Shown here: positions 27,802 through 35,777 of the stretch, piece by piece | Layout: the number at the start of each line of letters is the position of its first letter | How positions within the stretch are numbered: position 1 is the stretch's first letter | Assembly: GCF_029581395.1 (NCBI RefSeq) | Contig: NZ_CP121116.1 | Location: 72,714 to 136,713 of the forward strand | Length of the DNA stretch: 64,000 nt | From: Roseinatronobacter sp. S2 | GTDB lineage: Bacteria; Pseudomonadota; Alphaproteobacteria; Rhodobacterales; Rhodobacteraceae | Reading direction: 5' to 3' | Translations under genes and position numbers: made by a program | Notes under the pieces: generated by a model | What the model saw: only the letters and a program-made list of their open reading frames with translations | What the model was told of the DNA's origin: nothing | Databases searched by the model: none

Positions 27802-29328
27802 TCAACTCCTCAGAACATCATCAAGCGCTTTTGACAGCCCGAATTCGGCAGCGCGTGATGCGGCCATGGGACGATATCCTGTGCTGTGAAATTCGCCCGA
27901 AACGGTATTTCGCCCGCTCTCGTGGCCTATCCTGAAGGTAAAGATATCTTGCAGCGTAATCACGCCGCCATCCATGCCGGTGACTTCGGAAACCGATGTG
28001 ACGCGGCGCGTTCCGTCGCGCATTCTTGCTACCTGAATAATCAGGTTCACTGCATCCGCCAACTGGCGGCGAATGGCATCGGGGGAATGGTTGTAATTGG
28101 CCAGCGCGCATATCCCTTCAATCCGCGTCAATGCCTCTCTGGGGGAGTTTGCGTGCAGCGTGCTCATGGACCCGTCATGGCCGGTGTTCATGGCCTGCAA
28201 CAGGTCAAGGGCTTCCTCGCCCCTGATTTCGCCGATTATTATGCGATCAGGACGCATGCGCAGGGCATTGCGCAACAAGGTGCGCATGGTGATCTCGCCG
28301 CGCCCTTCGATGCTGGGGGGGCGCGTTTCAAACCGGACCACATGGCCCTGTTGCAGCTGCAATTCTGCCGCATCTTCCAGCGTGACAATGCGTTCGCCAC
28401 GCGGGATGCATTCGGACATGGCGTTCAGAAGCGTTGTCTTGCCTGAACCGGTGCCGCCGGACACAAGTATATTCAGCCGCATTTCCGCCGCCAGCGCCAG
28501 AAAAGCGGCCATCTTGCGCGTCAACGCGCCCTTTTCGACAAGGGTTCGCAGACGCATGGGCTGCGCAGGGAATTTGCGGATTGTAATGGCGGGGCCGTCA
28601 ATCGCCAGCGGCGGGATGACAATATTGACGCGGCTGCCGTCTTTTAATCTGGCATCAACAAGCGGTTGGCTTTCGTCAATGCGCCGTCCCACCTCTGACA
28701 CGATGCGTGATGCAAGGTTCAGGACATGAGTATCATCGCGAAAGGAAATGTCGGCTTTTTCAATCTTGCCATCGCGCTCCAGATAGATACGGTCGGCACC
28801 ATTCACCATGATGTCCGTCACCGTCTCGTCATCCAGCAGCGGTTGCAACGGCCCGTAGCCCATCATTTCGTTAATGACAGCCTGCGCCAGCGCTTCAAGC
28901 TCTTCGGCATTGATCTGCACGCGGCGTTCCCGGACGCAGCTGCGCACCAGTCCATTAATCTCGGCCGATTTGTCGGTGTCACTCATGGCGCTGAATGCCG
29001 CAAAGTCGATATTGGCCGACACCTCGTCCATGATTTCGGCACTTTGCCGAAGAAACTGCGCCTTCTGGTAGGCCGCCCCCGCGCCCGACGGCGTGCAATC
29101 AACCTGCGTGACGACATGGCCATCATGCGACAGACGGCGCAGTGCAGATGTCAAAATCAGCCGTTGTTCTGCAATGGACACCGGCGCATCTGTTTGCTGG
29201 ACAAAACTGGAAATAGCGTCATTCAGGTGATGCACTGACACCGGTTCGGAATGGTTTTCGGATTGAACCTTTTCCAGCACCCACGCCACAGGGGACCGTG
29301 CATCTTCTGAATCTGCGCCAGCGGTCAT
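27802..29328 (-). CDS. tadA: Tad pilus secretion ATPase TadA/CpaF
   Basis: 508 aa hexameric ATPase driving Flp pilus assembly. Walker A GGTGSGKTTLLNA near residue 295, Asp box TLEDAAELQL, Walker B RPDRIIIGEIRGEEALDLL, and His box STLHANS. N-terminal about 100 residues are variable. ATG 29328 overlaps the tadZ stop in an ATGA arrangement. Confidence 0.95.
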   Translation of the reverse strand: MTAGADSEDARSPVAWVLEKVQSENHSEPVSVHHLNDAISSFVQQTDAPVSIAEQRLILTSALRRLSHDGHVVTQVDCTPSGAGAAYQKAQFLRQSAEIMDEVSANIDFAAFSAMSDTDKSAEINGLVRSCVRERRVQINAEELEALAQAVINEMMGYGPLQPLLDDETVTDIMVNGADRIYLERDGKIEKADISFRDDTHVLNLASRIVSEVGRRIDESQPLVDARLKDGSRVNIVIPPLAIDGPAITIRKFPAQPMRLRTLVEKGALTRKMAAFLALAAEMRLNILVSGGTGSGKTTLLNAMSECIPRGERIVTLEDAAELQLQQGHVVRFETRPPSIEGRGEITMRTLLRNALRMRPDRIIIGEIRGEEALDLLQAMNTGHDGSMSTLHANSPREALTRIEGICALANYNHSPDAIRRQLADAVNLIIQVARMRDGTRRVTSVSEVTGMDGGVITLQDIFTFRIGHESGRNTVSGEFHSTGYRPMAASRAAEFGLSKALDDVLRS

Positions 29329-30506
29329 GTCATGACCTTCTGAAATGCTGATCGCCAGAACCCCCGCTTTTGGGGCCGGTGTTCTGCGGACAGATCACGC
29401 CACAGCGACCGGACATTTGCGCTGTAGTTCGACCCGCGCTTGACACAGACAACAGGCGCGCCCGCTTGCTGCGCCTTGATCATGGCATGTTCGCACAAAG
29501 GAAGTGTGCCGTGAAATTCCTGCCCGATGGCCAGTGCAATTTGCTTCTTGCGCAGCGCGGCGCCACCCCGCAGGTCGGACAGCACAGGGGCCACTTTCAG
29601 CGTGCGGTTCTCGCTCAGGCAGCCCTGCACAATGCGCGCATAGGCGTTGATGCTTGCGTATCCGGGTGCCAGAACGGGAACAAGCGCGTTCAGGTATTGC
29701 GCGATCTCGGGCTGGCGCAGCAACAGGGCGCGGGGCAGGTCGACCACCATAATGTCGAACATGGGCGACAGGTTATTCAGCAGCGGGCCAATGCCGGTTT
29801 CCAGTTCCATCGCATCCTGACCGTTGCGCGCCTGATGGGAATACAAAAACAGCCCGTCCCTGATTTCCAGCATGGATGCATCCGCGAATGTCTTGTCCAC
29901 GCGCTTGGGGGCGGCCAATGCCTCCAGCAGGCCGGTTGTCGGGTCCTGGTTCAGGTCATGCGCCATTGACCCGAACCACAGGTCGAAATCAAACAGCCCG
30001 ACGCGCTGCGCAATCGGGTCAAGCTTGGCCACATAGGCCAGATTTTCGACCAGACTGCTTGCGCCGACCCCGCCGCTGCACCCGACAACGCCAATCGCCA
30101 AAGCGCGCTTAACCGGCTGGTCGGCATTCGCAACCTTCTGCGTCAGAGAGGCAAGCACATCCGTTCCCCGCACCGGAAAGGGCAGGTATTCCAGCGCGCC
30201 CACAGACCGCAAGGCGCGATAGGTGCAAATACTGTCATGCTGGCCCACCACAACCAGCCGCGTGCCCGAGCGCACAATTTCTGTCACGCTTTCGCAGGCT
30301 TGCGGCAGGCTTTCATTGCCAATCTCCGCGATCATATGCTGCGCAAGCGGCCGGTCCGCCACCAGCCGCGCCGCCCCCGCAAGCCCGCCGCCGTGGATAT
30401 TGTCTTCATTCCAACCCGCAAGGCGCGCGGTATCGTGCGCAATATCCTTGGCCTGTTTTGAAAAGACATATGCCGCGAAACCTGGATGGGATTGTGAAGG
30501 GGGCAT
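29325..30506 (-). CDS. tadZ: Tad pilus localisation protein TadZ/CpaE
   Basis: 393 aa. N-terminal receiver-like domain without an obvious phosphorylated Asp, then a MinD/ParA-type ATPase domain with deviant Walker A GCSGGVGASSL near residue 144. Places the pilus machine at the pole in studied systems. The ATG at 30506 has only a weak ribosome site; no better in-frame start was found. Confidence 0.9.
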   Translation of the reverse strand: MPPSQSHPGFAAYVFSKQAKDIAHDTARLAGWNEDNIHGGGLAGAARLVADRPLAQHMIAEIGNESLPQACESVTEIVRSGTRLVVVGQHDSICTYRALRSVGALEYLPFPVRGTDVLASLTQKVANADQPVKRALAIGVVGCSGGVGASSLVENLAYVAKLDPIAQRVGLFDFDLWFGSMAHDLNQDPTTGLLEALAAPKRVDKTFADASMLEIRDGLFLYSHQARNGQDAMELETGIGPLLNNLSPMFDIMVVDLPRALLLRQPEIAQYLNALVPVLAPGYASINAYARIVQGCLSENRTLKVAPVLSDLRGGAALRKKQIALAIGQEFHGTLPLCEHAMIKAQQAGAPVVCVKRGSNYSANVRSLWRDLSAEHRPQKRGFWRSAFQKVMT

Positions 30507-30555
30507 GGCTTTTTACTTTCTTTTCTGTTAAAAAAGGAAGGTTTTATTGCGTTCC

Positions 30556-30581
30556 GCGGTTGGGGATTTTACCCCAACCGC
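30556..30581 (-). promoter_or_regulatory. Stem-loop between flp and tadZ
   Basis: Perfect 10-bp inverted repeat GCGGTTGGGG / CCCCAACCGC with a 6 nt loop, 44 bp after the flp stop. Lacks a strong T-run on the transcribed strand, so a partial terminator/attenuator that keeps pilin expression above that of the assembly genes. Confidence 0.7.
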
Positions 30582-30624
30582 ACGGTTATTCTGCAATTAG
30601 ATGGGAGGTTCAGAAAGCCACCAA

Positions 30625-30831
30625 TTAGCAATCTGTCGGGTCCGCCGAAGCTGCGCATTCAAGCTCATCATTTACTGTCTCAAAGGCCGTGTTCACAGAC
30701 CCTCCAAGCGTAGCAACCGCAGCAACAATCACAGCGCTAACCAAAGCCGCAAAAAGTCCATATTCGATTGCGGTTGCGCCATCTTCCTTTTTCAGGAAAT
30801 TTTTAAAACGCTGCGTCATGTATTTTGTCAT
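30625..30831 (-). CDS. flp: Flp/Fap-type major pilin
   Basis: 68 aa prepilin. Leader with KKEDG, then ATAIEYGLFAALVSAVIVAA: the prepilin peptidase site follows the Gly, with Glu and Tyr at +5/+6 as in all Flp pilins. Short C-terminal tail with two Cys (ECAAS...TDC). Start at ATG 30831 with GGAG 9 bp upstream; ATG 30819 is also possible. First gene of the pilus cluster. Confidence 0.93.
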   Translation of the reverse strand: MTKYMTQRFKNFLKKEDGATAIEYGLFAALVSAVIVAAVATLGGSVNTAFETVNDELECAASADPTDC

Positions 30832-31333
30832 TTCAACTCTCTCCAACTTCCGGGGTATAAGGATCAGCCTTTCGTGCCGATACCATTGACAAAGCCCACG
30901 TCAGTCGATCTATGCAAGAATTAATGATTTATTCAAAATACCTATAATACCAAAGAATTATAACTTTGCCCCTTTGGTACTATGCCAGTTTTCAAAAGTA
31001 TTATGCATCCAACCCGAATCTTTTGCATAAATCCATTGGGGGATTCATATGGGGATTCCAGTATCATGGCTGAAAGGTATAAGCAGACTGTCCGCCTGCA
31101 AGGTCAGGAATTGACCCCGCTTTAACGAAGCGCTTACGCGTCACTGATGGGGCATCCGCGCCTGAATGCAACGCAATCCCGCGCCTCAGCGCGCCATCGT
31201 GGACCGCTATGATCGACGCAGACAATTGCCCCTAACAGGGCGCTGAAATAGTCCCTGAGCCGGAAGGCTGTCCCTTCATCAGGGCTGGGTCGGGGGATTG
31301 CGATGTCTGTCGGCGCGTTCGACATACGCGCCA
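30832..31333. other. Upstream region of flp up to the IS boundary
   Basis: About 500 bp, AT-rich from 30900 to 31030, which should contain the flp promoter. It includes an interrupted dyad CCAAAG/CTTTGG around 30952-30980. A 63-codon minus frame at 31134-31325 starts 8 bp from the IS end but has no ribosome site and no recognisable family. Confidence 0.4.
31134..31325 (-). CDS. Doubtful short ORF abutting the insertion sequence
   Basis: 63 aa (MSNAPTDIAIPRPSPDEGTA...). No family recognised and no ribosome site, since its ATG is 8 bp from the IS inverted repeat. It could be the body of a small gene whose upstream part was displaced by the insertion, or chance. Confidence 0.2.
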   Translation of the reverse strand: MSNAPTDIAIPRPSPDEGTAFRLRDYFSALLGAIVCVDHSGPRWRAEARDCVAFRRGCPISDA

Positions 31334-32665
31334 GGTGCGGTTCTTCCGCGTCACACAGCCAGCAACCGGGGCAGTCTTGCGAGGTTGTTGGCGGCCATTG
31401 TCAGGATGAACCGCGACCGGACGCGATCGACGCCGCGATACATGGTCTGTGCCATGCCGCCGACGGTTTTCGCCCAGCCGAACGCCTCTTCAATTTTCTT
31501 TCGGTGCTTCTGGGACAGGGCGTAACCGGCATGTCGGGTGGTTCGGCCATCGATTGCTGAATATCTCGTTTTCTGGGCGATATGGGGCGTGACGCAGGCT
31601 TTGCGCAGGTCGGCAACGAACCCACCCGCGTCATACCCCTTGTCGGCCCCCAGCGTCATCTGCCGGGTCGATCCAGGGGAATGGCGATGAACCATGTCCA
31701 GGGCGGCCGTACGTTCGGCATGGCCGTCAGCCTGGGTCAGGTCGCCTTGCACGATCAGCCCACTCCGGTTCTCCATCAGCGCATGCCCGATGAAGCAAAG
31801 CATCGCCCCGGTGCCCGGGGACTTCTTGTAAAGGCGCGCGTCCGGGTCGGTGGTCGAGGCGTGGGTGGCATTGGACCGTTTCTCGCCCTTGAAATCGACT
31901 TCGGCATTGCGGTGGGGTTTGGTGGTGCGGGGCATCGGGTCGGTCTCGGTTGGGGTCTCGGAAGGCGCGGGCTCAAGCGTGGCATCTGGGGCGAGTGGAT
32001 CGCATGGCCCGTCATCGTCAGGCGGGGTGGTCTCTGCCTTCGGCTGGAAGCTCTTCATCGACGCCCAAGCCTTCACCAGCGTGCCATCGACCGAGAAGTG
32101 GTCGTCCGACAGAAGCGGCGCGACCTCGCGATGGGCCAGAATCGCCGCCATCACCTTGCGCGACATCTGCGTGCTCAGCAGCCGGTCGCGGTTCTTCGTG
32201 AAGACGGTCGGGACCCAGACGGGATCATCGATACCCAGCCCGACAAACCAGCGGAACATCAGGTTGTAATTCATCTGCTCCATCAACTGACGCTCGGATC
32301 GGACCGAGAACAGGAGTTGCAGCAGGCTGGCCCGGATCAGCCGTTCCGGCGGGATCGAAGGGCGGCCGAAATCGGTGTAAAGCGCCTCGAACTCGGCATC
32401 GAGACTGGCGAGCGCGTCATTCACCACCTGACGGATCTTGCGCAAAGGGTGCCGCACCGGAATGCGCTCCTCCAGATCAACATAGCTGAACAGCGACCCG
32501 CTCGTCCCGTCCGTCCCGCGCATCGTCACCCCCGCCGTTACAGTGCAAAGAGTGAATCATGTTCTCAAACCGCTGTCGAGACAGGACTATTTCAGCGGCC
32601 TGCTAAGTCACGTTGCGCGCGACCATTCCACCGCTGCGGGTGGAATTAACCGGAAGGTCCGCACC
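31334..32665 (-). mobile_element. IS5-family-like insertion sequence, 1332 bp
   Basis: Terminal inverted repeats GGTGCGGTTCTTCCG (31334-31348) and GGTGCGGACCTTCCG (read inward from 32665) match at 13 of 15 positions and enclose one transposase gene. The left repeat touches the transposase stop. The flanking bases (left GCCA, right CTAT) do not form an obvious target duplication, so the exact ends may be off by a few bases or the flank has changed. Appears complete. Confidence 0.8.
31351..32523 (-). CDS. IS5 family transposase
   Basis: 390 aa DDE transposase. N-terminal DUF772-type domain (RPSIPPERLIRASLLQLLFS near residue 52), then the catalytic Asp in HFSVDGTLVKAW, second Asp in LGADKGYDAGGF, and Glu in KIEEAFGWAKTVGG near the C-terminus. 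A Pro/Thr-rich insert sits between the first catalytic strand and the rest. ATG 32523 has GGGGG 5 bp upstream; a GTG at 32529 is the alternative. Intact frame, so potentially active. Confidence 0.92.
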   Translation of the reverse strand: MRGTDGTSGSLFSYVDLEERIPVRHPLRKIRQVVNDALASLDAEFEALYTDFGRPSIPPERLIRASLLQLLFSVRSERQLMEQMNYNLMFRWFVGLGIDDPVWVPTVFTKNRDRLLSTQMSRKVMAAILAHREVAPLLSDDHFSVDGTLVKAWASMKSFQPKAETTPPDDDGPCDPLAPDATLEPAPSETPTETDPMPRTTKPHRNAEVDFKGEKRSNATHASTTDPDARLYKKSPGTGAMLCFIGHALMENRSGLIVQGDLTQADGHAERTAALDMVHRHSPGSTRQMTLGADKGYDAGGFVADLRKACVTPHIAQKTRYSAIDGRTTRHAGYALSQKHRKKIEEAFGWAKTVGGMAQTMYRGVDRVRSRFILTMAANNLARLPRLLAV

Positions 32666-32682
32666 CTATGACATCAGCATAT

Positions 32683-32703
32683 AACAAGGGCATCATGCCC
32701 CTT
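32683..32703 (-). terminator. Terminator hairpin after the small phasin-like gene
   Basis: On the minus strand AAGGGGCAT/ATGCCCTT forms a short stem (one unpaired G) followed by GTTAT, 11 bp beyond the stop of the 32714 gene. Confidence 0.5.
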
Positions 32704-32713
32704 CTGGCAAGGG

Positions 32714-33028
32714 TCAGTCGAAGCCGCGCAGATCACGGATATTTGCCGCCGTGCGGGTGCCGTAGGGTTCCAGCGCTGCAATAGCAACTTCGACGGGATC
32801 ATGGCCGCTGACCAGTGCGGTGGTTGCCTCTCCCGCAGATTCAGCAAAGGTCGTGGCCTTTTCCATCAACATGGATACCGCATCCGGGGCGCCGATTGAT
32901 CCATGCGCGAACATCATTGACCTGCGCAAGAATACTTCGCCTGCGGCCATCGCCATTGTCTGATATGCCGTCGCGAACTGCATCGCCGGTCGCATGCCGT
33001 CTTCACCATCGTCAATCTTGAACATCAT
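32714..33028 (-). CDS. Small helical protein next to phasin, function unknown
   Basis: 104 aa, Met/Ala-rich amphipathic helices and no signal peptide. The C-terminus AALEPYGTRTAANIRDL resembles the ending of short Rhodobacterales proteins found near PHA genes, but I cannot assign a family firmly. Start at ATG 33028 with AGGA 5 bp upstream (33025 possible). It follows the phasin gene on the same strand after a very strong hairpin, so a PHA-granule role is plausible but inferred. Confidence 0.6.
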   Translation of the reverse strand: MMFKIDDGEDGMRPAMQFATAYQTMAMAAGEVFLRRSMMFAHGSIGAPDAVSMLMEKATTFAESAGEATTALVSGHDPVEVAIAALEPYGTRTAANIRDLRGFD

Positions 33029-33055
33029 TTCAATCCTTGCTTGCAAAGACGCGAC

Positions 33056-33109
33056 AGGGCCTACAGCGTTTCAGTATTTTGTTGAATCACCGGAAACGCT
33101 GTAGGCCCT
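33056..33109. repeat. Perfect 17-bp inverted repeat between phasin and small gene
   Basis: AGGGCCTACAGCGTTTC at 33056-33072 and its exact reverse complement at 33093-33109, with a 20 nt loop. A TTTT follows on the plus strand only, although both neighbours are on the minus strand. It would form a very stable hairpin in the phasin transcript, acting as terminator/attenuator. Confidence 0.8.
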
Positions 33110-33124
33110 TTTGCCTGTGCTGGC

Positions 33125-33679
33125 TTAACGGGCGGTGATCTTCATATCTTCGGTCATTGCCGCGACGCGTGCTTCGATCGGCGCGGACACTTCCTTTGCG
33201 GCATTGGTATACATTTCACCTATGGCTGTGGCCTGCTGCATCCAGCCATCAAAAGCATGTTGCGCGAAGGACATCTGTTTTTCGACCAGTTCGGCCACCG
33301 ATTTGACACTGGACAGGTCCTGAACGGCAGCAATGCTGTCTTCCTGGGCCTTTTGGGTATAGGCCGCAACTTCACTGCTGAAATTCTCAAGGGCTTTTGC
33401 AGAAATCTCGGACGCTTTGGAGAATGCATCGAAATTCTGCTGGCCGAAGGAACTTAGCCCCTGCATGCGTTCTGACACGTCCTCGATGCTTGCGCCCAAG
33501 GTTTTCTGCGCCTCCAGTGTCATGCTGGCAACCTGTGCGCTGGCGTCCTGAACCCCTGCAACAGTGCGTTCGGCCAGTGCGTTGCTGGTATCCGCCGCAG
33601 TGTTTGCCACGGTTGCGGTGTCATTGACGGCGCTTGACGCGCGTGCTGCTTCTGTGCGGGGTGTTGATTGCCTGGTCAT
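33125..33679 (-). CDS. Phasin family protein
   Basis: 184 aa PHA granule-coating protein. Low-complexity Ala/Thr-rich N-terminus, then long amphipathic helices with the phasin signature (GLSSFGQQNFDAFSKASEIS, EVAAYTQKAQED, and EKQMSFAQHAFDGWMQQAT). Start at ATG 33679 with GGAG 7 bp upstream; the longer frame to 33814 has no support. A PhaR-like site lies 50 bp upstream. Works with the PHA synthase whose gene is at the left edge. Confidence 0.9.
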   Translation of the reverse strand: MTRQSTPRTEAARASSAVNDTATVANTAADTSNALAERTVAGVQDASAQVASMTLEAQKTLGASIEDVSERMQGLSSFGQQNFDAFSKASEISAKALENFSSEVAAYTQKAQEDSIAAVQDLSSVKSVAELVEKQMSFAQHAFDGWMQQATAIGEMYTNAAKEVSAPIEARVAAMTEDMKITAR

Positions 33680-33728
33680 TGAAATGCTCCATTGGGTTTG
33701 GCTTCGTTCCCCATACACTTGGGGACGA

Positions 33729-33743
33729 TGCTGCACTGCAGCA
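33729..33743 (-). promoter_or_regulatory. PhaR-like operator upstream of phasin
   Basis: TGCTGCA-C-TGCAGCA, a 7-1-7 palindrome containing CTGC-N3-GCAG, the TGC-rich pattern reported for the PHA-responsive repressor PhaR at phasin promoters. It sits 50 bp before the phasin ATG. phaR itself is not in the window. Confidence 0.65.
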
Positions 33744-33877
33744 AGGGGTGTGGCGCAATTAAACAAATGAACTTCGGCGGTGGCCTGCCGCACACAAACC
33801 GCCGGGGTGTTCATGCGGGCAGGCTTGGTTTATATGCTGACGCGAAATACAAATCCCAAACACACCGGACACAGACA

Positions 33878-34870
33878 GTGACGAACGACACCACACACCT
33901 TGCGATTCACGCGCGCGGGCTTGTCCGCCGCTTTGGCGATCTGACTGCTGTGGCGGGGATTGACCTTGACGTGCGGCGCGGCATGATCTTTGCCGTGCTG
34001 GGACCGAATGGCGCAGGCAAGACCACGCTGTTGCGGATGCTGGCCACATTGACCGCGCCCGACGCGGGCACCGCAACCGTGATGGGCCATGACATTACGG
34101 CCGCGCCGCAAAAGGTGCGCGCCTCGATTGCCATGACGGGCCAGTTCGCCTCGCTGGACGAAGATCTGACAGGGCGCGACAACATGATGATGCTGGCGCG
34201 GCTGTGGGGGTTTCGCGGTGGTGCGGCGCGGGCGCGCGCCGACCAGTTGCTGGCCGCGTTCGAATTGTCGGCCGCAGCCCGCAAGCAGGTCAAGAATTAT
34301 TCGGGTGGCATGCGGCGCAGGCTGGACATTGCCGCGTCCCTTATTGTGACGCCGGGGGTGCTGTTTCTGGATGAACCGACCACGGGGCTGGACCCGTCAG
34401 CGCGGCAGGGCGTGTGGCAGTTGATCCGGCAACTGGCCGATTCCGGCGTGACAATTCTGCTGACCACCCAATACCTTGAAGAAGCCGACCAACTGGCCGA
34501 ACGGATTGCCGTGATCGACCATGGCCGCAAGATTGCCGAAGGCACCAGCCGCGAATTGAAGGCCGCGACAGGGTCGGGTGTGCTGCATGTCTCGCTGGTG
34601 GATCAGACCCAACTGGATGCCGCTGCTGACCTGTTGGCAAACCGTCTGGGGGCCGTGGTTCAGCGCAGCCCTGAAGGGGCCGAGTTGTCCATCCTGGCGG
34701 GCACTGCCGCAGATGCCAACGCAGCGCTTACAGCCCTTATCGCAGACGGGTTCACCGTGGCCGATTTCCGCATGGGCGCGCCCAGCCTTGATGAGGTGTT
34801 CTTCGCACTGACGGGCAAGGCCGACACATCCACCACCACGCAAAGCCCGCTTGAGAAGGCAGCGCCATGA
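33878..34870 (+). CDS. ABC transporter ATP-binding protein (DrrA type)
   Basis: 330 aa. Walker A GPNGAGKTT near residue 44, signature YSGGMRRRLDIAASL near 145, Walker B VLFLDEPTTGLDP near 166, and the DrrA-type C-terminal domain. Exports drugs, lipids or polysaccharide with an ABC-2 permease. I use GTG 33878 (VTNDTTHLAIHARGLV); the longer frame to 33692 runs through the phasin promoter and is rejected. Coupled to the permease by ATGA. Confidence 0.9.
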   Translation: MTNDTTHLAIHARGLVRRFGDLTAVAGIDLDVRRGMIFAVLGPNGAGKTTLLRMLATLTAPDAGTATVMGHDITAAPQKVRASIAMTGQFASLDEDLTGRDNMMMLARLWGFRGGAARARADQLLAAFELSAAARKQVKNYSGGMRRRLDIAASLIVTPGVLFLDEPTTGLDPSARQGVWQLIRQLADSGVTILLTTQYLEEADQLAERIAVIDHGRKIAEGTSRELKAATGSGVLHVSLVDQTQLDAAADLLANRLGAVVQRSPEGAELSILAGTAADANAALTALIADGFTVADFRMGAPSLDEVFFALTGKADTSTTTQSPLEKAAP

Positions 34871-35727
34871 CCGATATTACCGCAACCCCCGCCGAACCCC
34901 TGCGCGACAGCCGCGCGCCCGTGGGCGGCGCGCCCGGCATAGCCGCCTTGCAACATGTCGCCCCGCCTGCGCCACCGGGGCCAATGTCGAACGCGCTGGT
35001 GTTTGGCTGGCGCGCAATCCTGAAATTCCGGCATGTTCCCGAACAACTGTTCGATCTGGTCATGACACCGATCATGTTCACCTTGCTGTTTACATTTGTG
35101 TTCGGGGGGGCGCTGGCGGGGTCGCCGGGGGATTATCTGCAATTCTTCCTGCCCGGCATTCTTGTGCAAACGGTCGTGTTCAATTCGGTCTATTCGGGGA
35201 TGGGGTTGTCCACGGATTTCCAGAAGGGGCTGTTTGACCGCTTCCGCACCTTGCCAATCTGGTCGCTGGCCCCCTTTGCGGGGTTGATGGTGGGCGATAT
35301 GCTGCGCCACCTGATCGCGGGCGCGATTATTCTGGGGATCGGGCTGATCCTTGGCTACCGGCCTGAAGCGGGGCTGGTTGGCACAGTGCTGGCATTTGCG
35401 ATGCTGCTGTCAATCGGGTTCGGCATGGGCTGGGTGTTTATTGTGCTGGGGCTGCTGGTGCGCACGCCGATGACAGTCATGACGCTTGGGTTTACGATCC
35501 TGTTTCCGATTACCTTCGCGTCGAATATCATGGTTGACCCCGCCACTATGCCCGACTGGCTGCGTAGTTTTGTCGATGTGAACCCCGTGTCACTGATGGC
35601 AACGGCGCTGCGCGGGTTGATGTCGGGCACTGCAACCCTGACGCAGATCGGGCTGGCATTGATTGCGCCTGTGGTGCTGACACTGACACTGGCACCGCTG
35701 GTCTTGTGGCTTTACCGGCGCAGATAG
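34867..35727 (+). CDS. ABC-2 type transporter permease (DrrB type)
   Basis: 286 aa with six TM helices after a roughly 50-residue Pro/Ala-rich cytoplasmic tail. ABC-2 permease signature region around SGMGLSTDFQKGLFDRFRTL-type sequence (STDFQKGLFDRFRTLPI near residue 116). ATG overlaps the ATPase stop (ATGA). Ends at a good terminator at 35729. Confidence 0.9.
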   Translation: MTDITATPAEPLRDSRAPVGGAPGIAALQHVAPPAPPGPMSNALVFGWRAILKFRHVPEQLFDLVMTPIMFTLLFTFVFGGALAGSPGDYLQFFLPGILVQTVVFNSVYSGMGLSTDFQKGLFDRFRTLPIWSLAPFAGLMVGDMLRHLIAGAIILGIGLILGYRPEAGLVGTVLAFAMLLSIGFGMGWVFIVLGLLVRTPMTVMTLGFTILFPITFASNIMVDPATMPDWLRSFVDVNPVSLMATALRGLMSGTATLTQIGLALIAPVVLTLTLAPLVLWLYRRR

Positions 35728-35728
35728 A

Positions 35729-35765
35729 ATGCCAAGACCCGCCATGTAGGCGGGTCTGGCATTTT
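35729..35765 (+). terminator. Rho-independent terminator of drrAB-like operon
   Basis: ATGCCAAGACCCGCC, loop ATGTA, GGCGGGTCTGGCAT with one bulged A, followed by TTTT. It begins 1 bp after the permease stop and also lies 12 bp past the stop of the convergent exporter gene, so may serve both directions. Confidence 0.85.
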
Positions 35766-35777
35766 CGGGCGCTGCGA

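Noticed and set aside
31330..32669. Target-site duplication of the insertion sequence
   Set aside because: The bases flanking the inverted repeats (GCCA and CTAT) do not match, so I do not claim a duplication.
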